Below are positions 7,362 through 8,303 of a stretch of DNA of 8,303 nt, piece by piece; positions within the stretch are counted from its first letter, which is position 1; the number at the start of each line of letters is the position of its first letter. Made by a program: the position numbers and the translations under genes. The DNA is taken from assembly GCA_020722165.1 (NCBI GenBank), contig DYLI01000071.1:1-8303 (forward strand), written 5' to 3'. The DNA comes from Halothiobacillus neapolitanus. Its GTDB lineage: Bacteria; Pseudomonadota; Gammaproteobacteria; Halothiobacillales; Halothiobacillaceae. The notes beneath the pieces were generated by a model. That model saw nothing but the letters and a program-made list of their open reading frames with translations, had not been told where the DNA came from and searched no databases.

Positions 7362-7945
7362 GCCATCCCTGCCTGCCAAATCGGTATGCCAGCTTGGCGC
7401 AATAGCTCGGCGGTTTCAAACAGTGGCAAGCCCATCACGCCGGTATAGCTGCCTTCCAGCCGGGTGATGAGTGCGCCCGCCAGGCCCTGAATGGCATAGC
7501 CGCCCGCCTTGTCCGCAGGTTCGCCTGTGTCCCAATAGGCGATCATTTCGTTCTCAAGCAGCGGGCGAAAACTGACATGGCTGACGGATAAAAATGCCTT
7601 TATTTCATTGGCATGAGCCAGTGCTACGGCGGTATAAACCTCGTGCTGTCGCCCGGATAGTCGGCGCATGGTGGCGATAAAATCTTCACAGTCACGCGGT
7701 TTGCCCAGTGCTGTGTTTTCAAAACCGATCAGGGTATCGGCGGCCAGCACAGCGTGCGTTGGGTCGGCAGCGCGCACGCCGGCTTCTGCCTTGGCGCGCG
7801 CCAGACGCAATGCAGCTTGTGCCACGCTCTCGCCGAAATGGGGTGTTTCGTCGATATTCACGGCACATTGCGTAAAGTTCACGCCGATTTGGCGCAACAA
7901 GTCGGCGCGGCGCGGTGAGGTGGAGGCGAGGGTTAAATGGGGCAT
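7358..7945 (-). CDS. maf: Maf-family nucleoside triphosphate pyrophosphatase, YhdE type (dTTP/UTP pyrophosphatase)
   Basis: The 195-residue protein is a full-length Maf protein. Maf enzymes hydrolyse non-canonical or excess nucleoside triphosphates to monophosphate and pyrophosphate; the YhdE branch prefers dTTP, UTP and modified pyrimidines, and the YceF branch prefers m7GTP. Motifs: the phosphate-binding LASTSPRRADLL (6-17), DETP (32-35), the conserved acidic AADT (Asp70), GKPRD (81-85), SGRQHEVYTAV (97-107), EPADKAGGYAIQG (142-154) and GSYTGVMGLPLFET (165-178). The DKAGGYAIQG form and the linkage to rng favour YhdE over YceF. Maf has also been tied to cell-division arrest when overproduced. 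The ATG at 7945 is chosen because it yields the standard short start before LASTSPRR. No Shine-Dalgarno is visible; the upstream bases are A/T-rich and come from the flank of an inverted repeat ending 10 bases away. The stop overlaps the rng start. Confidence 0.95.
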   Translation of the reverse strand: MPHLTLASTSPRRADLLRQIGVNFTQCAVNIDETPHFGESVAQAALRLARAKAEAGVRAADPTHAVLAADTLIGFENTALGKPRDCEDFIATMRRLSGRQHEVYTAVALAHANEIKAFLSVSHVSFRPLLENEMIAYWDTGEPADKAGGYAIQGLAGALITRLEGSYTGVMGLPLFETAELLRQAGIPIWQAGMA

Positions 7946-7955
7946 TGGAATAATT

Positions 7956-8055
7956 TTTTAGCCACAGAGGACACAGAGAGCACGCAGGGGATAGGCGCTG
8001 CGTTGATAAGGCGGATATTCATGCACGGTGTCCTCTGTGTTATCTGTGGCTAAAA
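7956..8055. repeat. Inverted pair of 'CCACAGAGGACACAGAG' type dispersed repeats between rlmH and maf
   Basis: Two 28-base arms, 7956-7983 and 8028-8055, are inverted copies with 24 of 28 positions matching (shared core TTTTAGCCACAGA, then ACACAGAG), separated by 44 bases without any visible feature. Each arm is built of 9-base units: CACAGAGGA, CACAGAGAG, CACGCAGGG on the left from 7963; CACAGATAA, CACAGAGGA on the right, read on the minus strand from 8048. The element fills 100 of the 115 bases between rlmH and maf. It is not a normal terminator, because the outer flank reads as A-tracts rather than T-tracts in the direction leaving the hairpin on either strand. Similar repeats are, from memory, scattered through many environmental Proteobacteria; function unknown. 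Confidence 0.8.
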
Positions 8056-8060
8056 TGAAT

Positions 8061-8303
8061 TTACGCCCGATGGTACGGATGATTATTCAGCAGGCTCCAA
8101 GCGCGATAGATTTGCTCAGCCAATAACACACGCACCAACGGATGCGGGAAAGTCAGAGGGGAAAGAGACCAGCGCGCATGAGCTTCACCAAGTAGCGTGT
8201 CGTCCAATCCATCCGGCCCACCCACCAGCAACACCACGTCGCTGTGCTCCTGCATCCAGACACCCATACGCCGCGACAGTTCCGGGGTATCCCAAGCCTT
8301 GCC
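8061..8303 (-). CDS. rlmH: 23S rRNA (pseudouridine1915-N3)-methyltransferase RlmH (partial, N-terminus beyond right edge)
   Basis: The C-terminal 80 residues are present, of about 155 for the family. The visible part begins GKAWDTPELSRRM, a segment that is conserved in RlmH, so the frame clearly continues past the window edge. RlmH is a small SPOUT-class methyltransferase that methylates pseudouridine 1915 in helix 69 of 23S rRNA on assembled 70S ribosomes, using S-adenosylmethionine bound in a C-terminal trefoil knot. The knot motifs are here: VVLLVGGPDGL (glycine-rich cofactor loop) and LTFPHPLVRVLLAEQIYRAW. The ending NNHPYHRA is the typical RlmH tail, where the conserved His-Pro-Tyr-His-Arg residues contribute to substrate binding. 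Stop is TAA at 8063-8061. In many Proteobacteria it follows nadD and rsfS, which would be expected just beyond the right edge. The identification is firm. Confidence 0.97.
   Translation of the reverse strand, partial: GKAWDTPELSRRMGVWMQEHSDVVLLVGGPDGLDDTLLGEAHARWSLSPLTFPHPLVRVLLAEQIYRAWSLLNNHPYHRA

Noticed and set aside
7359..7379. TTG start for rng, six codons upstream of the chosen ATG
   Set aside because: The extra residues MAGRDG are not seen in RNase G, while the ATG gives the conserved MSEEILINVTP start and an ATGA overlap with maf.
7956..8055. Bidirectional terminator between rlmH and maf, or a short CRISPR-like array
   Set aside because: The tracts leaving the hairpin are A-rich, not T-rich. 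Only two inverted, imperfect copies with one spacer exist, which is not a CRISPR layout.

Overview
The window is a compact, GC-rich proteobacterial housekeeping block. Every gene I can support lies on the minus strand, so the reading order runs from position 8303 down to 1. In that order the genes are: rlmH (23S rRNA methyltransferase, C-terminal half only), maf (YhdE-type dTTP/UTP pyrophosphatase), rng (RNase G), a very long yhdP/AsmA-like gene, a Nit1-type carbon-nitrogen hydrolase, a DUF3301-like small membrane protein, and the start of a lipoprotein of unknown function that runs off the left edge. The gene order and protein similarity point to a Beta- or Gammaproteobacterium. Linkage rlmH-maf-rng is common in betaproteobacteria. 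Linkage maf-rng-yhdP-nitrilase is common in gammaproteobacteria. I cannot name the genus from sequence alone.

Region 8061-8303 is the end of rlmH. Region 7946-8060 is an intergenic gap almost filled by an inverted repeat whose arms belong to the 'CCACAGAGGACACAGAG' type of dispersed repeat. Region 7358-7945 is maf, whose stop codon overlaps the start of rng (ATGA). Region 5889-7361 is rng. Region 5781-5888 is a second gap, carrying a strong GC-rich palindrome of a REP-like dispersed type. Region 1677-5780 is yhdP, which again ends in an ATGA overlap with the nitrilase gene (856-1680). The DUF3301-like gene (415-846) and the lipoprotein gene (404 leftward) follow with gaps of 9 and 10 bases.

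The tight spacing suggests two translationally coupled pairs (maf-rng and yhdP-nit) and a probable longer transcript running through the last four genes. Functionally this is a mixture: rRNA modification (RlmH), nucleotide-pool cleaning (Maf), rRNA/mRNA processing (RNase G), envelope lipid homeostasis (YhdP), metabolite repair (Nit1-like amidase), and two envelope-associated proteins of unknown role. Long open frames on the plus strand are shadows of the minus-strand genes.

I found no mobile element with its own genes, no tRNA or rRNA, no CRISPR and no convincing new multi-gene system. The parts most worth a second look are the two intergenic repeats, which sit just upstream of maf and yhdP, and the DUF3301-lipoprotein pair at the left edge.
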